Source of the DNA: Pseudomonas saponiphila
GTDB taxonomy: Bacteria; Pseudomonadota; Gammaproteobacteria; Pseudomonadales; Pseudomonadaceae
Length of the DNA stretch: 64,000 bases
Reading direction: 5' to 3'
NCBI RefSeq assembly: GCF_900105185.1
Contig: NZ_FNTJ01000001.1
Location: 4,112,501 to 4,176,500 of the forward strand
A program made the translations under genes and the position numbers. The notes beneath the pieces are model-generated. The model was not told where the DNA came from and made no database searches. It was given only the letters and a program-made list of their open reading frames with translations. Of the stretch, positions 50,260-59,220 are shown piece by piece (positions within the stretch are counted from its first letter, which is position 1; each line of letters begins with the position of its first letter).

Positions 50260-51815
50260 TGGCTCAGTCCAAAATCGTCGACCAGTACGGTCGCCCCATT
50301 CAATACGACAAGCTCACCGAAGAGCTGGCCGCTGCGCGCACCACCGGCATTCGCCAGGTCTGGCACCCGTCGGTGGCCAGCGGCCTCACACCTGGTCGGC
50401 TTGCGAGCATCCTGCAAGCCGCTACCGAAGGCTCGGCCCATGCCTACTTGACCCTTGCCGAAGAAATGGAAGAGCGCGACCTGCATTACGCTTCAGTGCT
50501 AGGCACCCGCAAGCTGGCTGTGTCTGGTTTGTCGGTGCGGATCGAGGCTGCCAGCGATGATGCCGAGGACGTGCGCCGAGCGGACCAGCTCAAGGAGGTT
50601 GTCGATTCGCCGGAGTTCGGCGAGCTGCAAGCCGACCTGACAGACGCCATGGGCAAGGGTTATGCCGTCAGCGAAATCATGTGGGACCGTAGCGGCAAGA
50701 CCTGGAACCCGTCGCGCTTCGAACCCCGCGACCAGCGCTTCTTCCAGTTTGATCGAGACACCGGCCGGGAACTGCGCCTGCTCGATGAGGCCGACCCAAT
50801 CAACGGCGTTGCATTGGCGCCCTATAAGTTCATCGTCCACCTGCCGCGTATTCGCTCCGGGCTGCCGATCCGTGGCGGCTTGGCGCGACTCGCTGCCGTG
50901 GGCTACATGTGCAAAGCCTGGACCTGGAAAGACTGGATGGGCTTTGCCGACATCTTCGGTATGCCTATGCGCGTGGGGCGGTACGGGCCTGGTGCCAGTA
51001 AGGAAGACATTGCCACCTTGATGTCGGCGGTGGCCAACCTGGGCAGCGATGCGGCGGCGGTGATCCCGGACAGCATGCGTATCGACTTCACCCAGGCGGC
51101 CAATGTGACGGGTGCAGGGGACTTCTTTAAAGGCCTGGCCGAGTGGTGGGATAAGCAGGTCAGCAAGGCTGTAGTCGGTCAAACCATGTCTGCCGATGAC
51201 GGCTCAAGCATGGCCCAGGCGGTCATTCACAACGAAGTTCGCCTGGATCTGCTGGGCGCCGATGCTAAGGCAGAGTCCAATACTCTGAACCGGTGTTTTG
51301 TACGGCCCTGGTGTGATTTGAACTTTGCACCTGGTCGACGTTACCCGCGATTGATAATCGACGTACCGCAGCCGGAAAACACCAAGCTGTTGATCGAGGC
51401 ACTAAAGGAGCTGGTGCCACTGGGGCTGCGTGTCGAGCAGTCAGTTATCCGGGATAAGCTGAATCTGCCAGCACCCGCCGAGGGCGCCGAGCTGCTGGGC
51501 GTTCCGGCGCCGGTTCCTACTCCAGTCATGGCGCAGGCCACCAACAGCGAGCAGGCACCGGCCCGCCCGACTGTTACTCGGGACATTGTTGATAACCAGG
51601 TAATGACATTGGAAGCGGCAACAGGGGCGCCCATCGACGACATGGTCGATCAGATCAAGGAATTGCTCGACTCAGTCAGTAGCCTGGAAGAGTTCCGGGA
51701 TCGCTTGATTGAAGCCTATCCGGCGATGAACTCCACTCAGTTGGCGGATGCGATTGCCGATGGCTTGACGGCTGCCAGCCTGGCGGGGCGCGATGATATT
51801 TTGAGGGGGCTTTAA
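50259..51815 (+). CDS. Portal protein (DUF935, Mu gp29)
   Basis: This 518-residue protein matches DUF935, the Mu-type portal: IVDQYGRPIQYDKLTEELAA; HAYLTLAEEMEERDLHYASV, then LGTRKLAVSGL; and RGGLARLAAVGYMCKAWTWK. It forms the dodecameric DNA channel of the head. The start overlaps the terminase stop as TAATG. Confidence 0.92.
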   Translation: MAQSKIVDQYGRPIQYDKLTEELAAARTTGIRQVWHPSVASGLTPGRLASILQAATEGSAHAYLTLAEEMEERDLHYASVLGTRKLAVSGLSVRIEAASDDAEDVRRADQLKEVVDSPEFGELQADLTDAMGKGYAVSEIMWDRSGKTWNPSRFEPRDQRFFQFDRDTGRELRLLDEADPINGVALAPYKFIVHLPRIRSGLPIRGGLARLAAVGYMCKAWTWKDWMGFADIFGMPMRVGRYGPGASKEDIATLMSAVANLGSDAAAVIPDSMRIDFTQAANVTGAGDFFKGLAEWWDKQVSKAVVGQTMSADDGSSMAQAVIHNEVRLDLLGADAKAESNTLNRCFVRPWCDLNFAPGRRYPRLIIDVPQPENTKLLIEALKELVPLGLRVEQSVIRDKLNLPAPAEGAELLGVPAPVPTPVMAQATNSEQAPARPTVTRDIVDNQVMTLEAATGAPIDDMVDQIKELLDSVSSLEEFRDRLIEAYPAMNSTQLADAIADGLTAASLAGRDDILRGL

Positions 51816-51817
51816 AC

Positions 51818-52024
51818 ATGAAAGGCACAACTGAGGACTCATTCACCACCAGGAAGCGGCTGTCATACACCAGCAGCGACGGAATGTACCTGATGGTCGA
51901 TAGTGAGCGTGACGCATCAGTTAGGCTGCTTGTCGGTCATGAAGAGGGCGAAGTCGCTGTAATGTTGAATAAGGCCGAAGCTGAAGAGCTGGCGCGATTC
52001 ATCCTGGCTGGAGTTGCGCGTTAA
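51818..52024 (+). CDS. Small phage protein between portal and F
   Basis: This 68-residue protein (SYTSSDGMYLMVDSERDASV; VAVMLNKAEAEELARFILAG) overlaps the F-like gene by one base and follows the portal stop by two bases. No family recognised; tight spacing supports it. Confidence 0.62.
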   Translation: MKGTTEDSFTTRKRLSYTSSDGMYLMVDSERDASVRLLVGHEEGEVAVMLNKAEAEELARFILAGVAR

Positions 52025-53292
52025 TGGCTGTCTCCCATGGCTCGCTCCCGTTCAATGAGCAGATCGACTACTTCCGTAGCAAGGTCAACCTGCCGACCAA
52101 CACCTGGTCCGACGTTTATGGTGCCGAGCATGACTATGCCTTTGTTGTGGCAGGTGCTGTAAAGCGGGATCTGCTGGCCGACCTGCGCGGTGCTGTCGAG
52201 AAGTCTATTGCCCAGGGCACCACCCTGGAACAGTTCCGCAAGGACTTTGACCAGGTCGTGGGGAAACATGGCTGGCAGTACAACGGCGAGCGTGGCTGGC
52301 GTACCAATGTCATTTGGGAAACCAACCTACGCCAGTCGTACAACGCCGGGCGCGAAGAGCAAATGGCCGACCCGGAGCTACGCAAGCGCCGCCCCTATGC
52401 AGTCTATCGTCATGGCGATAGCGCCCATCCACGGCCAATGCACCTGTCTTGGAACGGCATCACATTGCCGCTCGATGATCCGTGGTGGGCAACTCACACC
52501 CCGCAAAATGGTTGGGGCTGCAAGTGCAAGAAGTTCATGTTGTCAGCAAGGGACGTTGAGCGCCAAGGATTGACCATCGGTCCGGCGCCGGTCACTGAGT
52601 GGGAAGATCGGGTTATCGGCAAAAACAGCCCCAACGGCCCACGCACGGTCCGCGTGCCGAAAGGGATCGACCCAGGCTTCGAGCATGCACCAGGTCGCTC
52701 CCGCCTGTCTGACGCTGTACCGCAGCTGCGTACCCGTGACCCCATCACTGCACCAGGCACACCAGCGAAGCCGGAACCTGCGGCCATGCTTCCCAAGAGC
52801 AGACCGACAGGGCCACTGCCTGCGCCCAGGGCGATTCCGGCAAAGGCTTTGCTCCCAGCCAAAGTACCTGCGCCGCAAGCTGTGGCTAAGCTCTTGGGTG
52901 AGTTTGGGGCCAGTGATGCTGCACCTGCGGTGTTTCGTGATGTGACGGGTGATGCCATGGTCATTGGGCGCGAGATGTTCAGCGATGCCAAAACCAGCGC
53001 AATACAGCTGGCCACGCAGATCAAGGCCCGTGAGTTGCCCCTCCTGGCTACCGCCATCAAGACGCCGGACGAAATATGGGCGCACCTGGTGTGGCAGCCG
53101 GACCAGGGCAAGGCCGTCCTGCGCCGTCGCTACCTGGCGCACTTTGAAGTGAAGGGTCAGGCGATGCCAGCCGTTGCCGTGTTCGATCTGGGCGCCGATG
53201 GCTGGGATGCCGTCACAGGCTTTGTCGAAGACAGCGAGCAGTACCTGGAGGCTTTGCGCCTTGGTGTTCTGCTTTACCGTCGACCGGAATAG
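52024..53292 (+). CDS. Mu F-like head morphogenesis protein fused to a PBECR-like domain
   Basis: This 422-residue protein has an N-terminal Phage_Mu_F domain (about 1-190: ETNLRQSYNAGREEQMADPE; ATHTPQNGWGCKCKKFML) that joins portal and head. After a proline-rich linker (about 225-285) comes a separate domain (about 295-422) with AIKTPDEIWAHLVWQPDQGK and RRYLAHFEVKG. This resembles the PBECR2 domains (Barnase-EndoU-colicin-RelE-like nuclease fold) often found at the end of Mu F proteins. Nuclease activity is not proven. Confidence 0.85.
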   Translation: MAVSHGSLPFNEQIDYFRSKVNLPTNTWSDVYGAEHDYAFVVAGAVKRDLLADLRGAVEKSIAQGTTLEQFRKDFDQVVGKHGWQYNGERGWRTNVIWETNLRQSYNAGREEQMADPELRKRRPYAVYRHGDSAHPRPMHLSWNGITLPLDDPWWATHTPQNGWGCKCKKFMLSARDVERQGLTIGPAPVTEWEDRVIGKNSPNGPRTVRVPKGIDPGFEHAPGRSRLSDAVPQLRTRDPITAPGTPAKPEPAAMLPKSRPTGPLPAPRAIPAKALLPAKVPAPQAVAKLLGEFGASDAAPAVFRDVTGDAMVIGREMFSDAKTSAIQLATQIKARELPLLATAIKTPDEIWAHLVWQPDQGKAVLRRRYLAHFEVKGQAMPAVAVFDLGADGWDAVTGFVEDSEQYLEALRLGVLLYRRPE

Positions 53293-53300
53293 GAGCCCTC

Positions 53301-53783
53301 ATGGCTGGTGCAATGCTTGATGTCAACATCGACCTAGACCTGGTGAGCAAGGCCCTAGAAGAACTGGCCGAACGCATCGGCGACTTGACGACGCCCTTCA
53401 ACGACATAGCCGAGTACCTTCACCAGTCGACCGATGATCGCTTTCGGCAGAAGGTAGCGCCGGATGGTTCGCCCTGGGCGCCGCTGTCGGCTGTCACCCT
53501 GGCCAGGAAGAAAGGCCCTGGTATCCTGCGCGAGAAAGGGACGCTCCAGGACACGATGCGTCATCAGGCCAGCAGCACCGAGCTAGCTTTTGGTACAGAT
53601 CGTCCCTATGGCGCAGTGCATCAGTTCGGGCAGCGTAAAGGCGCCTCGGGCAGTACGGGTAAAGGCAGCCCCATCCCATGGGGAGACATACCGGCGCGCC
53701 CCTATCTGGGGTTGTCTGCCGAGGATGAAACGGAAGTCCTATTGATCATCCACGACTACCTAATGGAACCGGTGGCGGGCTGA
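53301..53783 (+). CDS. Virion morphogenesis protein G (Mu gp31)
   Basis: This 160-residue protein matches the phage virion morphogenesis/tail completion family (EYLHQSTDDRFRQKVAPDGS; WAPLSAVTLARKKGPGILRE; PYGAVHQFGQRKGASGS; IPARPYLGLSAEDE). It is last in the operon before the internal late promoter element. Confidence 0.88.
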   Translation: MAGAMLDVNIDLDLVSKALEELAERIGDLTTPFNDIAEYLHQSTDDRFRQKVAPDGSPWAPLSAVTLARKKGPGILREKGTLQDTMRHQASSTELAFGTDRPYGAVHQFGQRKGASGSTGKGSPIPWGDIPARPYLGLSAEDETEVLLIIHDYLMEPVAG

Positions 53784-53976
53784 CTGCGCAGGATCGCCTA
53801 GGCGGCGCGTATTGGGATTGGCGGTACACACGTTGCCAGACTATCGCTTTAACAGCGTTAGACATGCGTTAGATTCGGCCAGAGCGCTATTTACTCCGCG
53901 TTCGCGAGACCCGCCCACCGCCATTCTTCAAATATGGAGCGGGTTCCGGGTTGCCCCTCGCCCGCAACACCTCGCC

Positions 53977-54018
53977 AAAACCTTAAGTCGTCCTGAAATT
54001 ACTATCTTTTGCTTGCCG
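53977..54018 (+). promoter_or_regulatory. Late promoter-like element 2 (position of Mu PI)
   Basis: AAAACCTTAAGTCGTCCTGA then AATTAC repeats the element before the lysis genes with two changes in 26 bases; pyrimidine tracts CTTTTGCTTGCC / CTTTCCGCTTCTTGC follow in both. It is 16 bases from the protease start in a 250-bp gap without a gene. In Mu the C-activated promoter PI lies at this place. Confidence 0.7.
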
Positions 54019-54033
54019 CCTGACACTGGCGGC

Positions 54034-55011
54034 ATGAAAACCCAACTCGCTCTCAATTCAGAAATCTACAGCTCAGTCGAGCTTTCCGAAGGGAAGGCGC
54101 CCGACTGGGTTCAACTCATCCCCGCAGGTCCGACAGTCACTGGTCGCGATGGTCGCTCCTGGTTGTTCGACGACATGGCTGCTGGCTTGGTGCAGTCCAG
54201 CTTTGCCAGTCGGGCCATTGATCTCCCTATCGACTGGGAACATGCAACGCAGAAGCGGGCATCCGTGGGCAAGGAAGCTCCAGCGGGCGCCTGGATCAAG
54301 CAGTTCGAAATCCGTAACGGCGCTCTCTGGGGACAGGTCGAGTGGACGCCTCGTGGTGCCTCACAGGTGGAGGCCCGCGAGTACCGCTTTCTATCTCCCG
54401 TCTTCGATTACGAAGTCGACAGCACACGCATCGTGCGAATGGTCAGCGCCGCGTTGACCAACATCCCCAACTTTCTGATGACAGCCCTCAACCAAGAGCA
54501 ACAGGAGCACAACCTCGTGAAACCTTCGCCAGAACTTTTGAAACTTCTCGGTTTGCCCGATACGGCAACTGCGGAACAAGTCTTCACCGCTACCACCGCC
54601 AAGCTTCAGGCCACCGGCCAAGCTTTGAACACCGAGCAAGCGAACCTGGAGCGATTCGTGCCACGGGCTGATTACAACGCCCTGGAGCAACGCGCCGCCA
54701 ACGCGGAACAGGCGCTCACCGAACATAAAAAGGCAGAGCACACCAAGGCCGTCGACGCAGTCATCACTTCGGCCACCCAGGCCGGAAAGATCACTCCGGC
54801 GACCGTGGACTATCACCGTGCTATGTGCCAGGACGAAGCCGGTCTGGCGCGCTTCAAGGTGTTTGTCGAGGCCGCGCCAGTTGTTGCGGCTGCCACCGAT
54901 CTGGGCGAGCGCAAGCCCGACAACACCAGCACCGCGCTCAACTCCGAAGAGCAACAGGTCGCCAAGCTGCTGGGCATGAGCGAGGCCGAGTTCATCAAGG
55001 GCAAGGCGTAA
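54034..55011 (+). CDS. Head maturation protease I with nested scaffold
   Basis: This 325-residue protein matches Mu I (gp32): the N-terminal 150 residues are the protease (GLVQSSFASRAIDLPIDWEH, then REYRFLSPVFDYEVD), and the rest is coiled and scaffold-like (ERFVPRADYNALEQRAANAE). In Mu the scaffold Z is made from an internal start in the same frame; an ATG at 54478 (MTALNQEQQ) is a candidate. No good ribosome-binding site precedes the first ATG. Confidence 0.88.
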   Translation: MKTQLALNSEIYSSVELSEGKAPDWVQLIPAGPTVTGRDGRSWLFDDMAAGLVQSSFASRAIDLPIDWEHATQKRASVGKEAPAGAWIKQFEIRNGALWGQVEWTPRGASQVEAREYRFLSPVFDYEVDSTRIVRMVSAALTNIPNFLMTALNQEQQEHNLVKPSPELLKLLGLPDTATAEQVFTATTAKLQATGQALNTEQANLERFVPRADYNALEQRAANAEQALTEHKKAEHTKAVDAVITSATQAGKITPATVDYHRAMCQDEAGLARFKVFVEAAPVVAAATDLGERKPDNTSTALNSEEQQVAKLLGMSEAEFIKGKA

Positions 55012-55039
55012 CTCCCTCCCTATATAAAGGAAGCGATTC

Positions 55040-55933
55040 ATGATCATTACTCCAGGCGCCTTGACTGCGTTGTTCACCGCATTCAGAGCCGAATTCCAGA
55101 ACGCCCAGGCCGCAACGCCTACCGATTGGCAGCGTGTGGCAACGGTGGTTCCATCGTCGTCGACCAGTAATACCTATGGCTGGTTGGGGCAGTTCCCGAC
55201 CTTTCGCGAGTGGATCGGCGACCGTGTCCTCAAGAACATGGCAGCCCATAGCTATTCGATCACCAACAAAAAGTTTGAATCCTCTGTCGCGGTTCCTCGC
55301 GACGCTATCGAAGATGACGAAGTCGGTGTTTACAAACCACTGTTTGCTGAAATGGGCCGGGCCTCATCGGCGCATCCTGACGAGTTGGTGTTCGCCCTGT
55401 TGAAAGCGGGCCTCACCACCACTTGCTACGACGGCCAGTATTTCTTCGACATCGATCACCCGGTGTTCCCTTCGACCGATGGCACCGGCACTGCGGTGTC
55501 CGTGAGCAACTACCAGGACGGTGAAGGTCCTGCATGGTATCTGCTCGATGTCAGTCGAGCGATCAAACCCATCATCTTTCAGAACCGCCGCAACTACGCA
55601 CTGAAAGCCATGACCGACATGAACGACGAAACCGTCTTCATGCGCGACGAATATCGCTACGGCGTTGATGCTCGCGTGAACGTCGGCTTCGGCTTCTGGC
55701 AGTTCGCCTACTGTTCGAAAGCGCCGCTTACACCGGACAACTACGCGCTGGCCCGTGCTGCCATGAAGAACTTCAAGGCAGATGGCGGTCGCCCGCTCGG
55801 TGTTAATCCTGGCCTGCTGGTTGTGCCATCTCAACTGGAAGGCGCGGCCCGGAAAATCGTCGTCAAAGACGCGAACGCCGGTAATGAATGGGCAGGCACG
55901 GCCGAAGTTCTCGCGCCGAGCTGGCTCGGATAA
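55040..55933 (+). CDS. T: Major head subunit T (Mu gp34-like)
   Basis: This 297-residue major capsid protein matches Mu gpT (ITPGALTALFTAFRAEFQNA; YGWLGQFPTFREWIGDRVLK; GQYFFDIDHPVFPSTDGTGT; LLVVPSQLEGAARKIV). The upstream AAAGGAAG is a good ribosome-binding site, as expected for a highly expressed protein. Confidence 0.93.
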   Translation: MIITPGALTALFTAFRAEFQNAQAATPTDWQRVATVVPSSSTSNTYGWLGQFPTFREWIGDRVLKNMAAHSYSITNKKFESSVAVPRDAIEDDEVGVYKPLFAEMGRASSAHPDELVFALLKAGLTTTCYDGQYFFDIDHPVFPSTDGTGTAVSVSNYQDGEGPAWYLLDVSRAIKPIIFQNRRNYALKAMTDMNDETVFMRDEYRYGVDARVNVGFGFWQFAYCSKAPLTPDNYALARAAMKNFKADGGRPLGVNPGLLVVPSQLEGAARKIVVKDANAGNEWAGTAEVLAPSWLG

Positions 55934-55943
55934 GGGGGGCGTT

Positions 55944-56480
55944 ATGGCTATCGTCATCACTGCAAAGCGCGACGGCTTCCGCCGTTGCGGCATTGCACAC
56001 TCCCGCAAGCCGACCTCCTACCCGGACGACTTCTTCACGGAAGAACAGTGGCGGGCTCTGTTGAAAGAGCCGCAGTTGATCCTCGCCTATGTGGAGGATG
56101 AATTCGACCAGGTGAAGGACGGACACAATGAAATTCTCCAGGAAGTCGATGTATCGAAAGCGTCCGGCGCCGCACAAAACGCCCAGTCGCAGACGCTCGA
56201 AGCAATCGCTACGGCTCTGGGTAATGGAGTGGCTCTGCCCATTACCCCGGTCACTGGCAGCGGAGAGCCTGGACCTGACGGTTCGGGATCTGGGCCAAAC
56301 CCACCTGTGATTGAACCGTCCCATGACCAATCGAGCGGGTTCGGCATCGACTTCGATGCTCTCTGGGAGGACGCACTCCAGGAAGATCAGGCGCGTGAAG
56401 CGGCCAAGGCGGAAGCGTTGAAGCCTCCCACGAAACCCAGAAAGACCAAGTCCGAAAAGACCGAGGACGAAGGCAAATGA
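55944..56480 (+). CDS. HI1506-like phage protein (Mu gp35)
   Basis: This 178-residue protein has the short N-terminal HI1506 module (ITAKRDGFRRCGIAHSRKPT, then FFTEEQWRALLKEPQL) and a low-complexity acidic and then lysine-rich C-terminus. It follows the capsid gene with AAGGGGGG upstream. Minor head or neck role likely. Confidence 0.82.
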   Translation: MAIVITAKRDGFRRCGIAHSRKPTSYPDDFFTEEQWRALLKEPQLILAYVEDEFDQVKDGHNEILQEVDVSKASGAAQNAQSQTLEAIATALGNGVALPITPVTGSGEPGPDGSGSGPNPPVIEPSHDQSSGFGIDFDALWEDALQEDQAREAAKAEALKPPTKPRKTKSEKTEDEGK

Positions 56481-56968
56481 ATCTCTCGCTGCCATCCGCC
56501 ACCCAGCTCCTTGTGCGCTTCGGTGCCCGCGACATTACAGAAGTCGCGGTCCCAGACCATGAGCGCGTAATCGACTCGGAACTGCTGGCGGCGGCTGCAA
56601 GTGGTCAGCCCTTGGACGGTTGGCCTGAAGAAGATGTGGCTATCGCCGTGGCAGCGCTGGCCAGGATCGCCGACGCCGTCACTCGGGCGCGCAGTGAGGT
56701 TTCGTTTTACCTGCGGTTCCGCCCGGCCGGAGAAGACGCCCCCGAGTGGGTGGCCGATGATCTGGCCGAGATTGCTCGTTATCACCTGTACGACGATGCG
56801 GGCAAGGAAGAGTCGACCGTGCGCGTGCTTTACAAGGACGTCATCAAGCGCCTGGAAACCCTGGCCAGGGAGGACAAGGAGCGTGGTGCCTCGGACGGTG
56901 GACAGTCCGGTTTCCAGATATCCCAGCAGCCCCGGCTCATGAGCCGCAACACCTTGAGGAACTTGTGA
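56477..56968 (+). CDS. DUF1320 protein (Mu gp36/J-like neck protein)
   Basis: This 163-residue protein matches DUF1320 (ATQLLVRFGARDITEVAVPD; AVAALARIADAVTRARSEVS; VADDLAEIARYHLYDDAGKE). It is thought to form the head-tail connector. ATGA overlap with its upstream neighbour. Confidence 0.87.
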   Translation: MNLSLPSATQLLVRFGARDITEVAVPDHERVIDSELLAAAASGQPLDGWPEEDVAIAVAALARIADAVTRARSEVSFYLRFRPAGEDAPEWVADDLAEIARYHLYDDAGKEESTVRVLYKDVIKRLETLAREDKERGASDGGQSGFQISQQPRLMSRNTLRNL

Positions 56969-57534
56969 TGCTGGGCGAACTGGAGGACTTGATCGAGGCG
57001 CGGCTCAAGGAGCTGAACAGCAAGCTGCCGAGCCTGGTGGTGGGCAGCTACGGCGGCGAATTGAGCGATCCTAATCTGTTGTCCGGTTTGCTCAAGCGTT
57101 GCCCAGCCATCTTGCTGACGGTGCCCAAGGTGACATTCACCCGTAAAACCAACACCCGCTATTCGGTGCCGATCACCTTCCGCTTGATCATTGCTACCCG
57201 TCACCCTCGGGGCGAAAGGGAAACCCGGCGCGGCACGACAGATAAGGACATCGGCAGTTATGCGCTGTGGGAAGCCTGCATGCACCAACTGGTTGACTGG
57301 CAGCCTTGGACAGATCGCGCTGCCATCAAACCGACCGAACTTTCAAACCTGGTCAACGGCAAGTTTGAAAGCGCTCACCTTTCCGTCCTGGGGCAGTCGT
57401 TCGTTATCGAGCTGGACTGGGAGAAACCGAAAGAGGCGCTGCCGGAATTTTTGGGTATTGACTTGAACTACCACTCCCCGTCGGAAAACCCCAACCCGGT
57501 GGCCACCGACTTAATCGAATTGAGGGACGTGTAA
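56968..57534 (+). CDS. DUF1834 protein (Mu gp37/K-like tail terminator)
   Basis: This 188-residue protein matches DUF1834 (LGELEDLIEARLKELNSKLP; RCPAILLTVPKVTFTRKTNT; LWEACMHQLVDWQPWTDRAA). The ATG with GAGGA 7 bases upstream is chosen; an overlapping GTG one codon earlier is possible. Probably terminates the tail tube. Confidence 0.86.
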   Translation: MLGELEDLIEARLKELNSKLPSLVVGSYGGELSDPNLLSGLLKRCPAILLTVPKVTFTRKTNTRYSVPITFRLIIATRHPRGERETRRGTTDKDIGSYALWEACMHQLVDWQPWTDRAAIKPTELSNLVNGKFESAHLSVLGQSFVIELDWEKPKEALPEFLGIDLNYHSPSENPNPVATDLIELRDV

Positions 57535-57728
57535 TGCACGTTATCGCCGCACCTGGTCAACAGGTGCCAATGGAAGGAGATCCATATCAGTACATCGGCG
57601 ACAAGCTCGACGAGGCTGTCGATGTACCGGATACCTCCTATTACCGCCGTCGCTTGGCGGCGGGTGAACTGCTGGCTGCGAAGAAACCGCGCAGTGCCAA
57701 ACAACCCGCACAGGAAGCCGCTGAATGA
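57534..57728 (+). CDS. DUF2635 protein (Mu gp38)
   Basis: This 64-residue protein matches DUF2635 (MHVIAAPGQQVPMEGDPYQY; VPDTSYYRRRLAAGELLAA). It lies between the tail terminator and sheath genes as in Mu, with overlaps on both sides. Confidence 0.83.
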   Translation: MHVIAAPGQQVPMEGDPYQYIGDKLDEAVDVPDTSYYRRRLAAGELLAAKKPRSAKQPAQEAAE

Positions 57729-58828
57729 GCATTTCCTTTGACACCATCCCCGCATCGATTCGCAAACCCGGTGTGTACATGGAGTTCAACACCAGCCTGG
57801 CGGTACGGACACTGCCGACCAACAAGCAAAGCGCCTGCCTGATCGTTCCCCTGGGCGCCGGAGCGACAGTCGGGGCCAACGTGCCGACACCGATCTATAG
57901 CGCGGCCGAGGCCAAAGCTCTGTTCGGTGGAACGGTTGCCGAGGAAATGGCCGAGGCGTTTATCACGGCTTATCGTTATGCCAGCCTTTCGGCCGTGGGT
58001 GTGGCTGCCGTCGAGGGCGAGGGTGAACCTGACATCAAGGCTGCCCTGGATGCAACTGCCCTGGGCGGCTTCACTATCTTGGTGCCTGCCTGGTACAGCC
58101 AGACCGCGCTTACTGCACTGCGTACCCACATCCAGCTCTATACCAACTCAATGGAACAGCAAGGCATCATCGGCGTTGCGGCGCTGACCAGCACCTTGTC
58201 TGCGGCCACTACCTTGGCCACTTCGTTGAACTCTGGCGCTATCAGCCTGGCCGTGCTGCCTGGTACGCCATCGACTGCGCGCCAGGTTGCCGCTGCCTAC
58301 GCCGCGATGATCGCATCGGAAGAAGACCCAGCCCGGCCACTGAACACCCTCGTACTGACAGGCATCAAGGTGCCGCCAGTCACTCAGCGCCTTGGCCGTA
58401 CCGAGCAGGAAACCGCCCTGGCCAACGGCGTCACACCGCTGGAGGTTGCGGCCGGTGATGTGATTCAGATTGTCCGCGCCGTGACCACCTACACCAAGTC
58501 TGCGGCCGGTGCCACGGATGTGTCGCTGTTGGACCTGACCACCATCCGCACCCTGTATTACGTGCGTATGGCCTGCCGTGACCGTATCCGCTTGCGCTTC
58601 CCGCGCGCCAAGCTCTCCAAGAAAACCCCAGAGGCTGTGCGGGGTGAGCTGCTGGACGTACTGCTCAAGCTGGAAGAGCTGGAGATCGTCGAAGAAGTCG
58701 AAGCCAACGCGGCCAGCCTGGTGGTCGAGCGTTCGCTCCAGGGCGTAAACCGCCTCAACGCCGCCATTCCCACTGACGTAGTCAACGGCCTGCATGTGTT
58801 CGCCGGTCGTATCGACCTGCTCCTTTAA
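57725..58828 (+). CDS. L: Tail sheath protein L (short form)
   Basis: This 367-residue protein matches the Mu-like contractile tail sheath (SIRKPGVYMEFNTSLAVRTL; SACLIVPLGAGATVGANVPT; LLDLTTIRTLYYVRMACRDR). It is about 130 residues shorter than Mu L, mostly in the outer domains. The sheath shows that the phage is a myovirus, unlike the Pseudomonas siphoviruses B3 and D3112. Confidence 0.9.
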   Translation: MSISFDTIPASIRKPGVYMEFNTSLAVRTLPTNKQSACLIVPLGAGATVGANVPTPIYSAAEAKALFGGTVAEEMAEAFITAYRYASLSAVGVAAVEGEGEPDIKAALDATALGGFTILVPAWYSQTALTALRTHIQLYTNSMEQQGIIGVAALTSTLSAATTLATSLNSGAISLAVLPGTPSTARQVAAAYAAMIASEEDPARPLNTLVLTGIKVPPVTQRLGRTEQETALANGVTPLEVAAGDVIQIVRAVTTYTKSAAGATDVSLLDLTTIRTLYYVRMACRDRIRLRFPRAKLSKKTPEAVRGELLDVLLKLEELEIVEEVEANAASLVVERSLQGVNRLNAAIPTDVVNGLHVFAGRIDLLL

Positions 58829-58844
58829 TAAGAGGTGACTTTAT

Positions 58845-59216
58845 ATGGCTGATAACTATGTGGGACTGATCGTCCTGGAGATCAACGGCACCGACTATGA
58901 GGTCTCCAGCGTCGAGCCAAGCCTCAAGACCGGGCGCACAGTTGTAAAGACCATGAACCGCACGGGGCGAGCGACCGGCACGGCCAAGGGTATTGAAGAG
59001 CACGAACTGAAAATTTCCGTGCCTATCCCGAAAACCGGCGAGCCGGACTGGCGCGCCTTGCTGGACGCCAAACTGACCATCTATCCCCAAGATGGCGGCA
59101 GTAAGCGCCAGACCTGGACCGGCTGCTCGCTGATGGAGATGGGCAGCAAGTACCAGCTTGAAGGCGAAGCCACCCGCGACCTGACCATCGCCGCACTGAA
59201 CTACTACACGGAGTAA
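58845..59216 (+). CDS. M: Tail tube protein M
   Basis: This 123-residue protein matches the Mu M tail tube family (YVGLIVLEINGTDYEVSSVE; GRTVVKTMNRTGRATGTAKG; LEGEATRDLTIAALNYYTE). It follows the sheath gene with a TAAGAGGTG ribosome-binding site. Confidence 0.9.
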   Translation: MADNYVGLIVLEINGTDYEVSSVEPSLKTGRTVVKTMNRTGRATGTAKGIEEHELKISVPIPKTGEPDWRALLDAKLTIYPQDGGSKRQTWTGCSLMEMGSKYQLEGEATRDLTIAALNYYTE

Positions 59217-59220
59217 CGCA

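Noticed and set aside
53783..53976. Extended N-terminus of the protease gene from an upstream ATG at 53812
   Set aside because: The extra 74 residues span the promoter-like repeat, show no protein character and are absent in Mu-type proteases.
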